A stretch of 64,000 nucleotides of DNA from Jacaranda mimosifolia (Eukaryota > Streptophyta > Magnoliopsida > Lamiales > Bignoniaceae), in the NCBI GenBank assembly GCA_018894105.1, contig CM032123.1, forward strand, positions 21,863,744-21,927,743, read 5' to 3'. Positions 36,601 through 46,927 of the stretch are shown in pieces; positions within the stretch are counted from its first letter, which is position 1, and each line of letters opens with the position of its first letter. The position numbers and the translations under genes are program-made. The notes under the pieces were generated by a model, which saw only the letters and a list, made by a program, of their open reading frames with translations, searched no databases and was not told where the DNA came from.

Positions 36601-37412
36601 GCTATCCCAAACCCTATACATTGACCAGATACTAAAGAGGTTTAGTATAGAAGAATCCAATAAGGGATTTCTTCCCATGGGACATGGCATTCGTCTTTCC
36701 AAGTCTATGGCCCCAAGACTGGCAACAAGAGATAAAATATGTCCTACATACCTTATGCCTCCACTATTAGGAGCATAATGTATGCGGATCAATGTATAAA
36801 ACCGGATGTGGCATACTCGCTAAGTGTTACGAGTAGGTTCTAATCTAATTCCAGTGAGAGTCACTGGATAGCCGTAAAAGTAATCCTTAAGTACTTGAGA
36901 AGGACTAAGGACTTGCTTTTGGTTCACGGCAATGGAGAATTGAAACTAGAAGGATTTTCAGATTCAAGTTTCCAATCAGATATAAAAAACCTCAAATCTA
37001 CTTTTGGATTTACATTTTTCCTCAATGGCAGCGTGGTGAGTTCGAAGAGTTTCAACATGACACTACGGCCGAGACAACCATTGAGGTGAAATAATTTGTG
37101 GTTTTGGAAACCGCTAAAGAAGGTGTTTGAATAAAAACTTCATCCAAAAGTTGGATGTAGTACCTAGCGTGCATGAGCCCACAATTATCTTTGGAAGACA
37201 ATTTTTGGGCTTGAGCCAAGATCTCATCAATGATCCAAACACAGTAAATATGTTATCATTTGATATAAAATATCAAATTGATAGAGGCAACAACTGAGCG
37301 GACAAAGTTGCCTTATAAGAGAATTTAGCAGAACCACTATCTAAACCCGTAATAGCAAAAGGTCTTTGAAGAACATCTTGAGAAGATGGGTCTCAAGGCC
37401 ACGGGACATTAG
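33676..37412 (+). pseudogene. Element A gag-pol, heavily decayed
   Basis: The presumed ATG at 33676 is followed at once by a stop codon. Gag is degenerate; the zinc knuckle near 34310 reads CFYFGKIGHWKPFC (second Cys lost) and the protease motif is YDIACGSY. The integrase is the best piece (34868-35212: CESCLKGKM, DLIYTDVSGP, then RSD), and the Glu context VAERKNHT near 35308 is kept. RT spans about 35900-36780 with YVDD at 36446-36457 and LGIHIYRDR. RNase H follows (from 36895, RRTKDLLLV) to the stop at 37410-37412. Many frameshifts occur. Its retained LTRs are much better preserved than its genes. Confidence 0.85.
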
Positions 37413-37432
37413 CTTTCAGGCAAGTGGGAGAT

Positions 37433-39658
37433 TATTGGAATAGTGCCCGGCAAGACAATAGGATTGGCCTTGTAAAAGTTATTTCCTTGTAAAACAATCT
37501 TAATTGAATGATATTCTTTATATGGCCACCTTCATCTTATTCTTTATATTACTTCACTTGCATTTGGATGAAGCCCTTAGATCACACATGATTACGGGAC
37601 TTGGTTTGATGACCATAGAATAAGTCTTACACGGTCATGATTTTAAATCTACTAAGTCATAAGATCTTAAGAGATGGGGCATCTAAGATCCGGATAGACT
37701 TGCACTAACGATGCATAAATCCAAGAGTTTAATATTGCTCCATTCCATGAGCAATCTGTATGAGATATGGGTGCATGTTGTAGGTGTTTATTAGAGAACA
37801 TGGTACTGAAGACCCTCCATAGAATCCACTAGATAGCTGTAGTGACAAGTCGGTAGTGATCAATTCTCCCGTTTACACTAGTGCATATTATTAGTCCTCT
37901 GACCTGAGGATCCATGGTAACCTTGTGCCCAATCCTCATGCTTTGACTCTTCCTTGACCACTTAGCAGGTCTTTCGGGTTGAGCTTGGGTATGAGCTACT
38001 TGGCATGGAGGTTTGTGAGATCCAAGATGGAATCCGACTCTTCGCTTTTGTGAAAAGCGAGTGCATCTCCTATGTGTTCTATAATGATCGATTCCAAGAA
38101 ATCCTTGCGCAAGGTGGCGTGACAATTTGGAAAAGAAGTTTTCCAAAGGTGAGGTCACACAAGGGAATCGAACATTGAGAATAGAGACATAGTATCAAGG
38201 CTATTAAGGAGCTGACAAATATCTTGCGCTAGGCTTTTTTCGGGAGATAGGAGACGGAAGCACCGTATTTGCATGGTACACATAAAGCTATTATGGTTCT
38301 CCAGAAGATTCATTTCGGCCAATTAGTTGGGCTCCATAGGCTTGGGTTGGACATCGACCATGGAGATTGGGTACTCTTCAATTAATGAGATTAATTGAAT
38401 TGAGTCAATTAGTTTAAAATAAGTTTTAAACTAAAATGAATATAAGATATTCAAAAGTCACAAAGAATTGTGAGCCCATGTCCAATGAATGGTAGAACCT
38501 ATTGGGTTACACACAAAAGCCAAATAGCTTTCAAAATTGGTAGAACAATTTTCCAAGTGTTGGAAAAATCACCCTTTCGTGACCAATTTTCAAGGTTCCA
38601 ATCTAACGGTCAATTTTGGTTTGATTAATTTAAGTGTTAAATTAATCAACTAATTTAAGAGTTAAATTAGACCAATAATTACGGAATTAATTATTTGGTA
38701 CCATGTTGACCATCAATTGGAAAAGTTGACTTTAAGAGTTAAGTTGACTAATTTAAGCTTAAGAGTTAAGCTTGTTTGATTTAAGAGTTAAATCAAAGGT
38801 TGATTAATTAAATTAAAAGGTTTAATGAAGGAAAAATTTAAATGAAGTGTTCATTTAAATTAGTATCTTAATTAATTTGGAATTAGATTCCAAATGAAAT
38901 TGAAATGCACTCGAAATTCCAGTAAGACTTGAATTTGAATTTTGCCAACTTGGCATGCCACTTGGGCGGTCACCTTGAGGAAGGTGTGATGCCAACTAGC
39001 ATCACACCTTCCACCCTCTATATATATATAGAGAGAGAGAGAGAGAGCATGCAAAATTCGAAATTAGCTGCTGAAAAGTGTGAGAATTAGATTCTTGCAT
39101 TCCCTCCAAAATCTCTCTCTCCATGCATTGCATCATGAGTTGAAGCTTTGCATTTCTTCTTCTTCCCAACCTGAAAATCAGCCTCATCTACGTCATTTTA
39201 TCCTCTCTAACTCCATATTCTAGTGAGGGGAAATTGGAAGATTGTTTCTTGTGTGGATCATATCAATAGAGGCAAGGCGATTGACTTGCTCGGTTTTGGA
39301 GATCCACCTGCAGTAGCTTCCAGTTGGAGAATTTTTCTGGAACGATCCGAATGGATTTTTGGCTCTAATTTTTCATAGTAGCTTCCTCTGTGTGTGGAGG
39401 TGTTCCAGATTTAATTTCCTGAATTTTTGAGCAGTTTAACCTGGGAAATTTTTGTCATATTTCTGCCGTGCCAGTTCCAGATAGTTTCTGGACTTGTGAG
39501 ATATAGTTGATCTTCTCCTTGATTTGAGCTACAAGAGGTAATTCTTCATCCTAATCCAGATCTATAGCATGAATAGATCCTTGGAAGCTCGAGTAGCTTA
39601 GTTATTTTCAAGCTTATGAAGTTTTGATTTATGGATCCTATTGCTACTCTAGCCTTCA
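37433..39658 (+). repeat. Element A 3' LTR (2226 bp)
   Basis: It starts TATTGGAATAGTGCCCGG, with the TG terminus mutated to TA, after the polypurine-rich CAAGTGGGAG. It ends CTAGCCTTCA. It matches the 5' LTR except for the single-copy 186-bp segment and a deletion of about 28 bp near 38825. The AGAGAG run after TATA differs in length from the 5' LTR. Confidence 0.92.
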
Positions 39659-39663
39659 TGTGG

Positions 39664-40055
39664 ATCTTAAAGTTAGAGGCAACACAATTAGATTGTTGTG
39701 CCTTTTGGAGATCCAATTTCTGGCAGCAACTTCTGTGCCACCTTTGGAGGTATTTTTGAGTTTGGTTGAGCTAAATTTTGGACTAAAGATACATCAAAGA
39801 GTTGGTGATATTTTGGTACAAGTTTCACCCAAATAGGAGTTCATTTTCCTGGTCATACATGATCGGAATCCACTGTGCCGCTGAAAGATAGTTTCTGAGT
39901 GTCAAAGGCTTTTTTCTTGCTTCCTTGGTTTTTGAGAAAAATAAGGTAATTCTCCATCTAAATCTGAATCAATGTCATGTTTAGATCATTGTTATCATGT
40001 GTAGCCCAGTTAATTTTCATTTTTAATGTTTTTATTATTGGATCCTATGGCGAAA
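39664..40055 (+). repeat. Element C 3' LTR, part 2
   Basis: ATCTTAAAGTTAGAGGCAAC continues directly from GTGTGG at 29273 once element A and one TGTGG copy are removed. It ends at AAGTGACTTCA (40055), after which hAT-type AT-rich sequence begins. Confidence 0.85.
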
Positions 40056-40235
40056 AGTGACTTCATAATTTAGAGCTCATCTCAAGCATGTCTGTCCTTT
40101 AAATCAAGAACCAATGTTATCCATCTCAAAATCGATAGGAATAAACATTTAATTCAAGTAGGAATTACGAAAATTGAATAACAATCTTCTGACAAATTTT
40201 AATAGAAGAAATAATATTTAATTAGAAAAAAATGT
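40056..40235. other. hAT 5' region between element C and the rDNA fragment
   Basis: AT-rich sequence with no coding signal. By position it belongs to the upstream part of the hAT element whose transposase lies at 7002-10350. Confidence 0.45.
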
Positions 40236-40640
40236 AGATGCCCAGGGAAGGCCCCCGAGGGAGTCGTAGCCAGTCCATCCCCCAGCCGACACGCAATGAC
40301 ACTATCATCACGGGAGCAGCTCGAGCAGTTCACCGACAGCCGATGGGTTTGGGTCTGGGACCCTTATGCCTAGCCTTCAGTGCCAATCCTTTTCCCGAGG
40401 TTACGGATCCATTTTGCTGACTTTCCTTGTCTACATTGTTCCATCGATCAGAGGCTATTCACCTTAGACACCTGATACGGTTATGAGTATGATCGGATGC
40501 GGATGACACTCGGTCCTCTAGATTTTCAAGGGCCACTGGGGGCGCACCGGACACCATGCGACATGCGGTGTTCTTCCAACTACTAGACCCTACCTCAAGG
40601 ACAATGCTTGGTGGCTCTGTGAATGCTAAACAGCTACCAA
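40236..40640 (-). rRNA. Decayed 25S rRNA gene fragment
   Basis: In minus-strand sense the sequence follows a central part of plant 25S rRNA from GTTTAGCATTC through GTAGGGTCTAGTAGTTGGAA, GGTGTCCGGTGCGCCCCC, CCCTTGAAAATCTAGAGGAC, TCTGATCGATGGAACAATGT, AAAATGGATCCGTAAC, CTGCTCGAGCTGCTCCC and CTCCCTCGGGGGCCTTCCC. Many differences from the functional sequence are C-to-T or G-to-A at CpG sites, as in methylated DNA. The fragment is only about 0.4 kb, with no 18S, 5.8S or spacer next to it. An apparent 60-codon frame at 40238-40420 on the other strand is a by-product. Confidence 0.9.
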
Positions 40641-41176
40641 ATCTATATGGGTTTTTTTTCTTTTCTTATTTTAGTCAAAAAATGGTCTCTGTACGGCTCA
40701 AGAAGGATGGTGATCGGTAACCATGTGAACATTGAGCAGCTACAAGCCTACGACTAGGAGAGACGATAGACGTGCACGGATACAATTGGGTTAAGACGTT
40801 GGGTAAGCAACAACTAAGGTCAAGGGGTTTTAGATTCTGCCTTGATAGTAAGCTCTCTGCTCCAACTGTAGAAGATCTAGAAATTAGGATATTTTGTTTT
40901 GGGGGCTTCCTAAGGTGTACTTTAGCCTTAGGAGTTTACAGTTAGGCAAAAAAAATTAAATTATGTCAAGAATTAAATGCAAAAAAATAAATGAATTGCT
41001 CCGATTCAATTAAACCATGAGCGGTTCAACAGTTCACGTAGTCCGACCACTGGTATGAACAGTTTTAACTAAATAAAGTAACTTTTTAAGTTTTCCATTT
41101 TTTATTAAAACTCGAATTAATTCATTGAGTGAACGATGGTTCAATCGCCTAGTCTGACCCAATTTTCTAAACAGTG
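40641..41176. other. hAT right-terminal region
   Basis: No gene was recognised in this stretch. From about 41020 it contains GGTTCAAC/GGTTCAATC and similar subterminal words. It ends in the inverted terminus ATTTTCTAAACAGTG, followed by GTGTCTGC (41177-41184). Confidence 0.55.
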
Positions 41177-41184
41177 GTGTCTGC

Positions 41185-41318
41185 GAGTCCTTACTTTTAC
41201 CCAAGTTTAGGTCTACTGGGTCTCTAAAGTCGTCAAAGTTTTTGAGAGGTATTCTATAAAGGTGGTTGTGTCAACACCTAAGGAGTTTGCAAAAAAGAGG
41301 AAAATTCCAGCTTCAGTT
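41185..41318 (+). pseudogene. Transposon-type gene remnant, piece 1
   Basis: A plus-strand frame near the end reads STPKEFAKKRKIPASV (to 41318). It continues across the solo LTR at 43517 as EKNTG then GSKRGAAKNPQG. This is probably the upstream part of the gene whose better pieces lie at 44043-44672 and beyond. Function is unknown. Confidence 0.4.
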
Positions 41319-43516
41319 TGTTAGAATAGTGCACTGCAGCCAATTAGAATTGGCATGTAAATACTACTCCAATTGCGAGACAATCTTGATTAAATGATAT
41401 CTTATAAAATGGTCATCTTCATCTTATGCCTTTTATACTTCACTTGCATTTGGTTGAAGCCCTTAAATCATACAAGATTATAGGACTAGATCTTGCATAT
41501 GATGGTGATCATAAAACAAGTTTCTAAGGTCATGATTTTAAATATTCCAAGTCATAGAATATTATGAGAAGGGGCATCTAATATTCAAATAGACTTGCAC
41601 TAATAATGCATACTCCAAGGGGTTAGATATTGCCCCATTTCATGGGCAATTTATGTTAGATATGGATGCATGTTAGTGGATGCTTGTACAAGTTCACTGA
41701 AGGCCTACTGAGCGAATCCACTAGATAGCTGTAGTGGCAAGTCGGTAGTGAAGAATTCTCAAAGCTTACGATAGTGCATGTAATTAGTTCTTTAACTTGA
41801 GGATCCACAATAACCTTGTGTTTAGATCCTCATGCTTTCCTGACCACGTGGCAGGTTATCCGGGGTTTAGATTGAGCATGAGCTAGTTAAATATAGAGGT
41901 AGGTGAGATCCAAAAAGGGATCTGTTTCCTTGTTGCTGTGAAGAACGAGTGCATCTCCTATGTATTCTATAATGATCGATTCCAAGAAATCCTTGCGCAA
42001 GGTAGTATGACAATTTGGAAAAGAAATTTTCCAAAGCTGGGATCATAAATTGGAATCGAACATTGGATATAGAGACATAGTTATTGAGGTTATTAGGGAG
42101 CCAACAAATATCTTGTCCTAGGCTTCTTTCGGGAAATAGGAGACGGAAGGATCGTATTTCTATAGTAGGGGTATATTGGTTCATCAAGATATAATTTATT
42201 CATCCAATTAGTTGGGCTCCATGGGCTTGTGGCTAGATATCAACCATAGAGATTAGGTACTCTTCAATTAATAGAGATTAATTGAAAGAGTTATTAGTTT
42301 AAACTAATTTGAATATTTTAATATTCAAAATATCATAAAAAGTTGTGAGCCCATGTCCAATGAGTGGATGAACCTAATGGTTCACACACAAAAGTCTAAG
42401 GAAACTCTTATTTGATATGAGGAATTTTCTTAGGAGTTAGAAAATTCAAAGTAGGTATTTTTGCCTAAGGAGAGAAAACAAGTTGGCTAATTATCAATGG
42501 GTCATTTTGGCTTGATTAATTTAAGTGTTAAATTAATCAAAATAATTTAAAGAGTTAAATTAGGCCAATTAAATTAAGGTGTTAATTTAATTGGTGCCAT
42601 ATGACATATTAATTAGTCACATTAACTTAAGGAGTTAAATTAGTTCAATTGACTTAAAGAGTTAAGTTAATTAACTTAAAAAGTTAAGTTAAATTAATTA
42701 ATTTAAAGAGTTAATTTAATTAAATAGGGAATTCAAGTTTTGGAGGGAAATCAAGTGAAAGAGTCCTTTAAAATTATGCAAGTTGGCATTTCAATTTATA
42801 AAATGAAATGCAAATGCAAATTCAAGCTAAATGAAGATTTAGCAAGTTGGCAAGTTAGCTCATGTGTAGAAGGTGTGATGGAAAGGCTTCCATCCCTTCC
42901 TATATATATCACACATGGCCAGCCATAGCTTATTATGAATGCTCTCACTTTTTCCCTCCAAAAGGTAGTATAATTCATGTGTTGAATAATTACCTCATAG
43001 ATTCCCTCATACTTCTCTCTTCCTCCAAAAATTGCTACTCACATCATCCTCTTCTATCTCTCTTCTCTAGCAAATAATGTGTGGATTGAGAGACCTTCCT
43101 AAGTGTGTGGACTATGCATTAGAGGCTTCATGCTTGGGAAGCTTAGGATTGATGATTGTACCACTCTAAAGGCTGATTTTCGGTGTTTTGTTAGAGCAAC
43201 CTTGGAGCTGGGTTTTCTCCTAAATTTCAACCAATAACAAGTTGTATTAGCAGTGATTTTGTGTGTGAAAGTTGTTGAATTTTGAAGGTCTTGGTGTGGA
43301 GAAATCAAATCAAGGTGGAGAAGCTTGTTGATCTTCATTTGGAGATATCCTTTCGAAGATCTACTTGATTCCTTTGATTCTTCTTTAAAGGTAATTTTTC
43401 AGCCTTTAAATCTTAATTTAGAGAATGCTGATAGATCTTTGGGATGGATATAACTAGTTTAATTTTTCCCTATTTTGGTTTTAAATTTATGGATCCTAGT
43501 TTATCTTCTACCTTCA
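41319..43516 (+). repeat. Solo copia LTR (plus, 2198 bp)
   Basis: It starts TGTTAGAATAGTGCACTGC and ends TTCTACCTTCA. The flanks are CAGTT (41314-41318) and AAGTT (43517-43521), a 4 of 5 duplication. No PBS follows. It is a divergent copy: the pre-TATA hairpin is GATGGAA/TTCCATC (42877-42894), and the TATA is CCTATATATATCACAC near 42900. Confidence 0.88.
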
Positions 43517-44672
43517 AAGTTGAGAAGAACACAGGATAAGGTTCCAAGAGAGGTGCTGCGAAAAACCCTCAAGGTAACTTCCTTCTACTTCATGATTCCT
43601 TGACTTTATGTCTTCACTTTGGCTTTCTAGTTGACAAATTTTTTTTTTTCCAATTTTTCTGAGTTAATAAAAAATTTAAGGGGTTTCAATGGGTCAAAGC
43701 ATGTTTAAGAGTTAGTCCTATTTTGAGTCAAACCTGAGGAAGGAACAATTGTGATGTTAGAAATTGGAAATCATTCCAGTCTCATTATAAGTCCCATTCA
43801 AAAAATCTAAGTTGGTGTTGGACACCTGAGGTCAAGCTCTTGCGACGAATGTCTAGGGCCCCCTGGGGCACCATGATGGACGTCCGTAGTGCAGAAAGGA
43901 TGAGTGCCTTTGGGGTGCCTTAGGTAGACACCCTTGAGGTGTTGCCTATTGAGGATTAGAAGCCAATGCTGACGGCATCCGACATTAGGGTGGTTGACTT
44001 GGGAGGTCTCTAGTATTTGAATTCGGTTCATGTTCATGGGATCCTCCTCCTTGTGGTGTTGCGGCATATTCTAAGTGTATTGGTCTTTCATTAGATATGT
44101 CATCAAACCAAGACTTAAAGAATGTTGAAGAGTCTCAAAAGTCAAGAAGTCAAGAAGTATAGGTATGGTCAAGGAGTTGTCTTCTTTGTTTGATCTTGAG
44201 TCTAAAGAAGAAGGTATTTTTAGTGAGAAACCTAAAAGTACTCCTAATGTGGATAGTAGCTTTGCTAGAGCAGTGGATGTCAATTGTTTACTTCAATCAT
44301 GTAAGTTAGATATTTTAAGATGTGGGATATATGTATCCAGCGATTTTGAGTGTGTCTTTCCTTCATCTAGGCATAATATGGCATCACCTCCTAGAGGATA
44401 TTTTATCATCTTAAATAGTTGTTTCACTTCAGGGCTTTCGCTATCTCCAAATCCCAATTTGTTGGAAATAGTAAGGAGTTATGGAGTGTATTTGAGTCAA
44501 TGCTTGCCTAACGTTAAGCATTTTTTGTTGGGTCCCGACAACGTTCGGCTAAGTTAGGTGTGCCAGTGTCCACAGATAGTTATTACACTTTATTCAAGGT
44601 GCATTGGGTACCAAATGAACTATTCCATTCATTCTTTTCATAAGCTAAACAATAAATTTTTATATGGGTTGT
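43517..44672 (+). pseudogene. Transposon-type gene remnant, pieces 2-3
   Basis: After GSKRGAAKNPQ a possible splice donor (AAGGTAACT near 43571) precedes about 470 bp with no clear frame. The best coding piece is 44165-44557 (130 codons). Its PPRGYFIILNSCFTSGLSLS and SYGVYLSQCLPNVKHFL resemble the N-terminal domain of proteins labelled putative gypsy-type transposon / plant transposon protein (PF04195-like) in plants. The frame continues NKFLYGLL to 44672, where element D is inserted, and resumes at 53815. The family call comes from recognising the pattern only. Confidence 0.45.
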
Positions 44673-46912
44673 TGTTGGAACAGTGCCCTACAAGCCAATT
44701 AGATTGGCTTTGTAAACTATTTTCTTGTAAGACAATCTTAACTAAATGATTATATGGCCATCTTCATCTTATGCTCATTATTTACTTTGCTCACATTTGG
44801 ATAAAGCCCTTAGATCACACAAGACTACGGGACTTGGTCATGCAATAGGTGGTGATCATGGAATAAGCCTTTCATGGTTGTGATCTTAAATCTTCCAAGT
44901 CATAAAATCTTATGAGACAGGGCATCAAAGATCCGAATAGACTTGCACTAATGATTCATAAATCCAAGGGTTGGATGTTGTTTCGTTCCATGAGTAATCC
45001 CATATGAGATATGGATGCATGTTAGTGGGTGCTTGTTAGAGAACAAGGCACTGAAGACACGCCCAGAGAATCCACTAGATAGCCTAATTGGCAAGTCAGT
45101 AGTGGTAAGTTCTCCAGTTTACGCTAGTACATATTATTAGTCTTTTGACCCAAGGATCCATGGTAACCTTATGTTTGGTCCTTATACTTTGACTCTTCCT
45201 AGGTCAATTAGCGGGCTACTCAGGTTGAGATCGGGCATGAACTACTAGCCATGGAGTTTTGTGAGATCCAAAATGGAATCCGACTCTTCACTTTTGTGAA
45301 GGGAGAGTACATCCCCTATGTGTTCTATAATGAACGATTCCTAAAAATTCTTACACAAGGTGATGTGAAATTTGGAATGGCGTTTCCAAAAATGAGGTCA
45401 CTAAGGGAATCGAACATTGAGAATAGAAGCATAGCATCGAGGCTATTATGGAGCTCACTAATATCTTGCCGTAGGCCTCTTTCATGGAGATAGGAGATAA
45501 AAGGATCGTATTTGCATGGTACGCGTAATGCTATAATGGTTCTCCAAGAGCATTCATTTCGGCCAATTAGTTGGGCTATATGGGCTTGAGGTTGGACATC
45601 GACCATGGAGATTAGGTACTCTTTAATTAATGAGATTAATTGAATTGAGTCGCTTAGTTTAAAAGAGTTTAAACTAATGTGAATATTTGATATTCCATAA
45701 GTCACAAGGAGTTGTGAGCCCTTGTCCAATGAATGGTAGAACCTAATGGGTCACACATAAAATCCAAATTGCTTGACCTATTGAATGAAGGAGAATTTTC
45801 TAAGTGTTAGAAAATTACTCTTAACCGAATTTGAAGGAAGCAAAAATTAGAGTCATTTTTGGCTTGATCAATTTAAGAGTTAAATTGGTCAATTTAATTT
45901 AAAAGTTAAATTAAGATCAATTAATTAAGAGTTAATTAATTGATTTCACACAACTATCAATTGGTCAAATTAATTTAAGCGTTAAATTAATTTTGACTAG
46001 CTTAAGGAGTTAAGCACTTTGACTTAAAAGTTAAGTCAAAGCATTATTGATTAAATTAAAGTGTTTAATTGAATTAAATTGGAGAGTTAATTTTGGAGAG
46101 AATTGTTAAATAAAGGGTTCATTTAATATGGAATTAGAATTTATTTGGAAGACATTTCATGAGATGTAATGTAAATTCCAAATGACATTCAAATTCACAC
46201 ATCACTAATTATTAGTGGCCACCTTGAACATGTGGCATCCCCTTCTTGAAGTTGGTGTGTGACCACACACCATCCTCTCTTATATATAGATATAGAGGGT
46301 GGCCATAATGCATGTTGATCGCAAGGTGTGAATTATTCTCCCAACAACAAACTTGGTTAGTGGGTATCTAGTAGTTAGATTCTCCAAAAATACTCTCCAA
46401 CCTCCCTCATCCTCCCCTTCCCTTCTTGGTCTTCTTTCCCCCATTTCTCTGCAATTATCTCCAACTATTTTTTTAGAGAAAATCTCATTCCATTTGGTGT
46501 GCAAACTATCTCGTTACAGGCAAAATGTTTGGGTTGCTATTGCTATTGGAAAGTTGTTTCTTGCAACCTCTTGCAACGAGTTCTGGGAGGACTTATTTTG
46601 TTCTATTGAGCTAAAATTTTAGTTGTTGGATCTTCAAGGTGTTATGGGAATATAGTAAAATTTTCAACACAAAATGAGAAGTTTTACTTGGGGAAATCGG
46701 TTGGTGTTTCTACTGCACCAGTGAATAGACTATTTCAAGAGTTGAAGAGTGTTTTCTCTCATTCCTTGATTTTCGATTTCATCAAGGTATTTCCCTCTCT
46801 AAATCTGAATCCTATGCATGTCTAGATCCTTGTGGATATGCGTGGGCTAGTTTTATTGAGTTATTTTTTTTTTTTTGAATTTTAATGGATCCTAGCGCCA
46901 CACATACCCTCA
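44673..46912 (+). repeat. Element D 5' LTR (2240 bp)
   Basis: It starts TGTTGGAACAGTGCCC and ends CATACCCTCA. It contains an especially regular U3 hairpin array (45866-46041), a pre-TATA hairpin TGGTGTGTG/CACACACCA (46253-46272) and TATA near 46281-46296. Confidence 0.93.
45866..46041 (+). promoter_or_regulatory. U3 hairpin array, element D version
   Basis: Stems include GATCAATTTAA/TTAAATTGGTC (45866-45890, loop GAG, one wobble), TCAAATTAATTTAA paired with TTAAATTAATTTTGA (45965-45996, one bulge), AGCTTAA/TTAAGC (45999-46015, loop GGAG) and a perfect 11-bp CTTTGACTTAA/TTAAGTCAAAG (46017-46041, loop AAG). Confidence 0.75.
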
Positions 46913-46914
46913 AG

Positions 46915-46927
46915 TGGTATCGAAGCC
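46915..46927 (+). other. Primer-binding site of element D
   Basis: TGGTATCGAAGCC lies two bases after the LTR end. It is the initiator tRNA-Met type with two changes from the usual copia site. Confidence 0.85.

Larger units (their letters stand above)
29274..39658 (+). mobile_element. Copia element A (plus, 10.4 kb), complete architecture
   Basis: 5' LTR 29274-31713, PBS 31716-31728, leader to 33675, gag-pol pseudogene 33676-37412, polypurine tract about 37421-37430, 3' LTR 37433-39658. The target duplication TGTGG is perfect (29269-29273 and 39659-39663). On removal, element C's 3' LTR reads through continuously. This is the only copy here with both LTRs, PBS and polypurine tract, but its coding region is heavily decayed. 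It is probably younger than element C, in which it sits. Confidence 0.93.
20097..40055 (+). mobile_element. Copia element C (plus), split by element A
   Basis: Order: truncated 5' LTR (20097-21833), leader without PBS (21834-23578), gag-pol pseudogene (23579-27420), degraded polypurine tract, 3' LTR (27441-29273 plus 39664-40055). Element A lies in the 3' LTR (29274-39658, TSD TGTGG). The first ~0.5 kb of the 5' LTR is missing. No target duplication can be shown. Together with the preceding plus LTR (10503...20096), the 5' side looks like two LTRs fused by unequal recombination. Confidence 0.8.
6463..41176 (-). mobile_element. hAT DNA transposon split by about 30 kb of nested retroelements
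   Basis: The left terminus is CAGTGTTTGAAAAATC at 6463. A matching inverted terminus, ATTTTCTAAACAGTG, ends at 41176. The 8-bp flanks are GTGTCTAC (6455-6462) and GTGTCTGC (41177-41184), matching at 7 of 8, as expected for hAT insertion. Subterminal GGTTCAAC-type motifs lie at both ends (6525-6560; 41020-41165). The transposase reads on the minus strand. Removing the copia insertions (10503-40055) and the inner insert (7684-8579) leaves about 4.3 kb, a normal size for an autonomous hAT element. Pairing of the two ends rests on the terminal repeats plus the duplication. Confidence 0.75.

Noticed and set aside
10498..40060. Target duplication joining the plus LTR at 10503 with the LTR end at 40055 as one element
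   Set aside because: The flanking 5-mers are CTTTT and TAATT, which do not match; the two LTRs may have been one insertion before recombination, but this cannot be shown.
40238..40420. 60-codon forward frame rich in Arg and Pro
   Set aside because: It is the complement of the 25S rRNA fragment; GC-rich rDNA gives open frames by composition.
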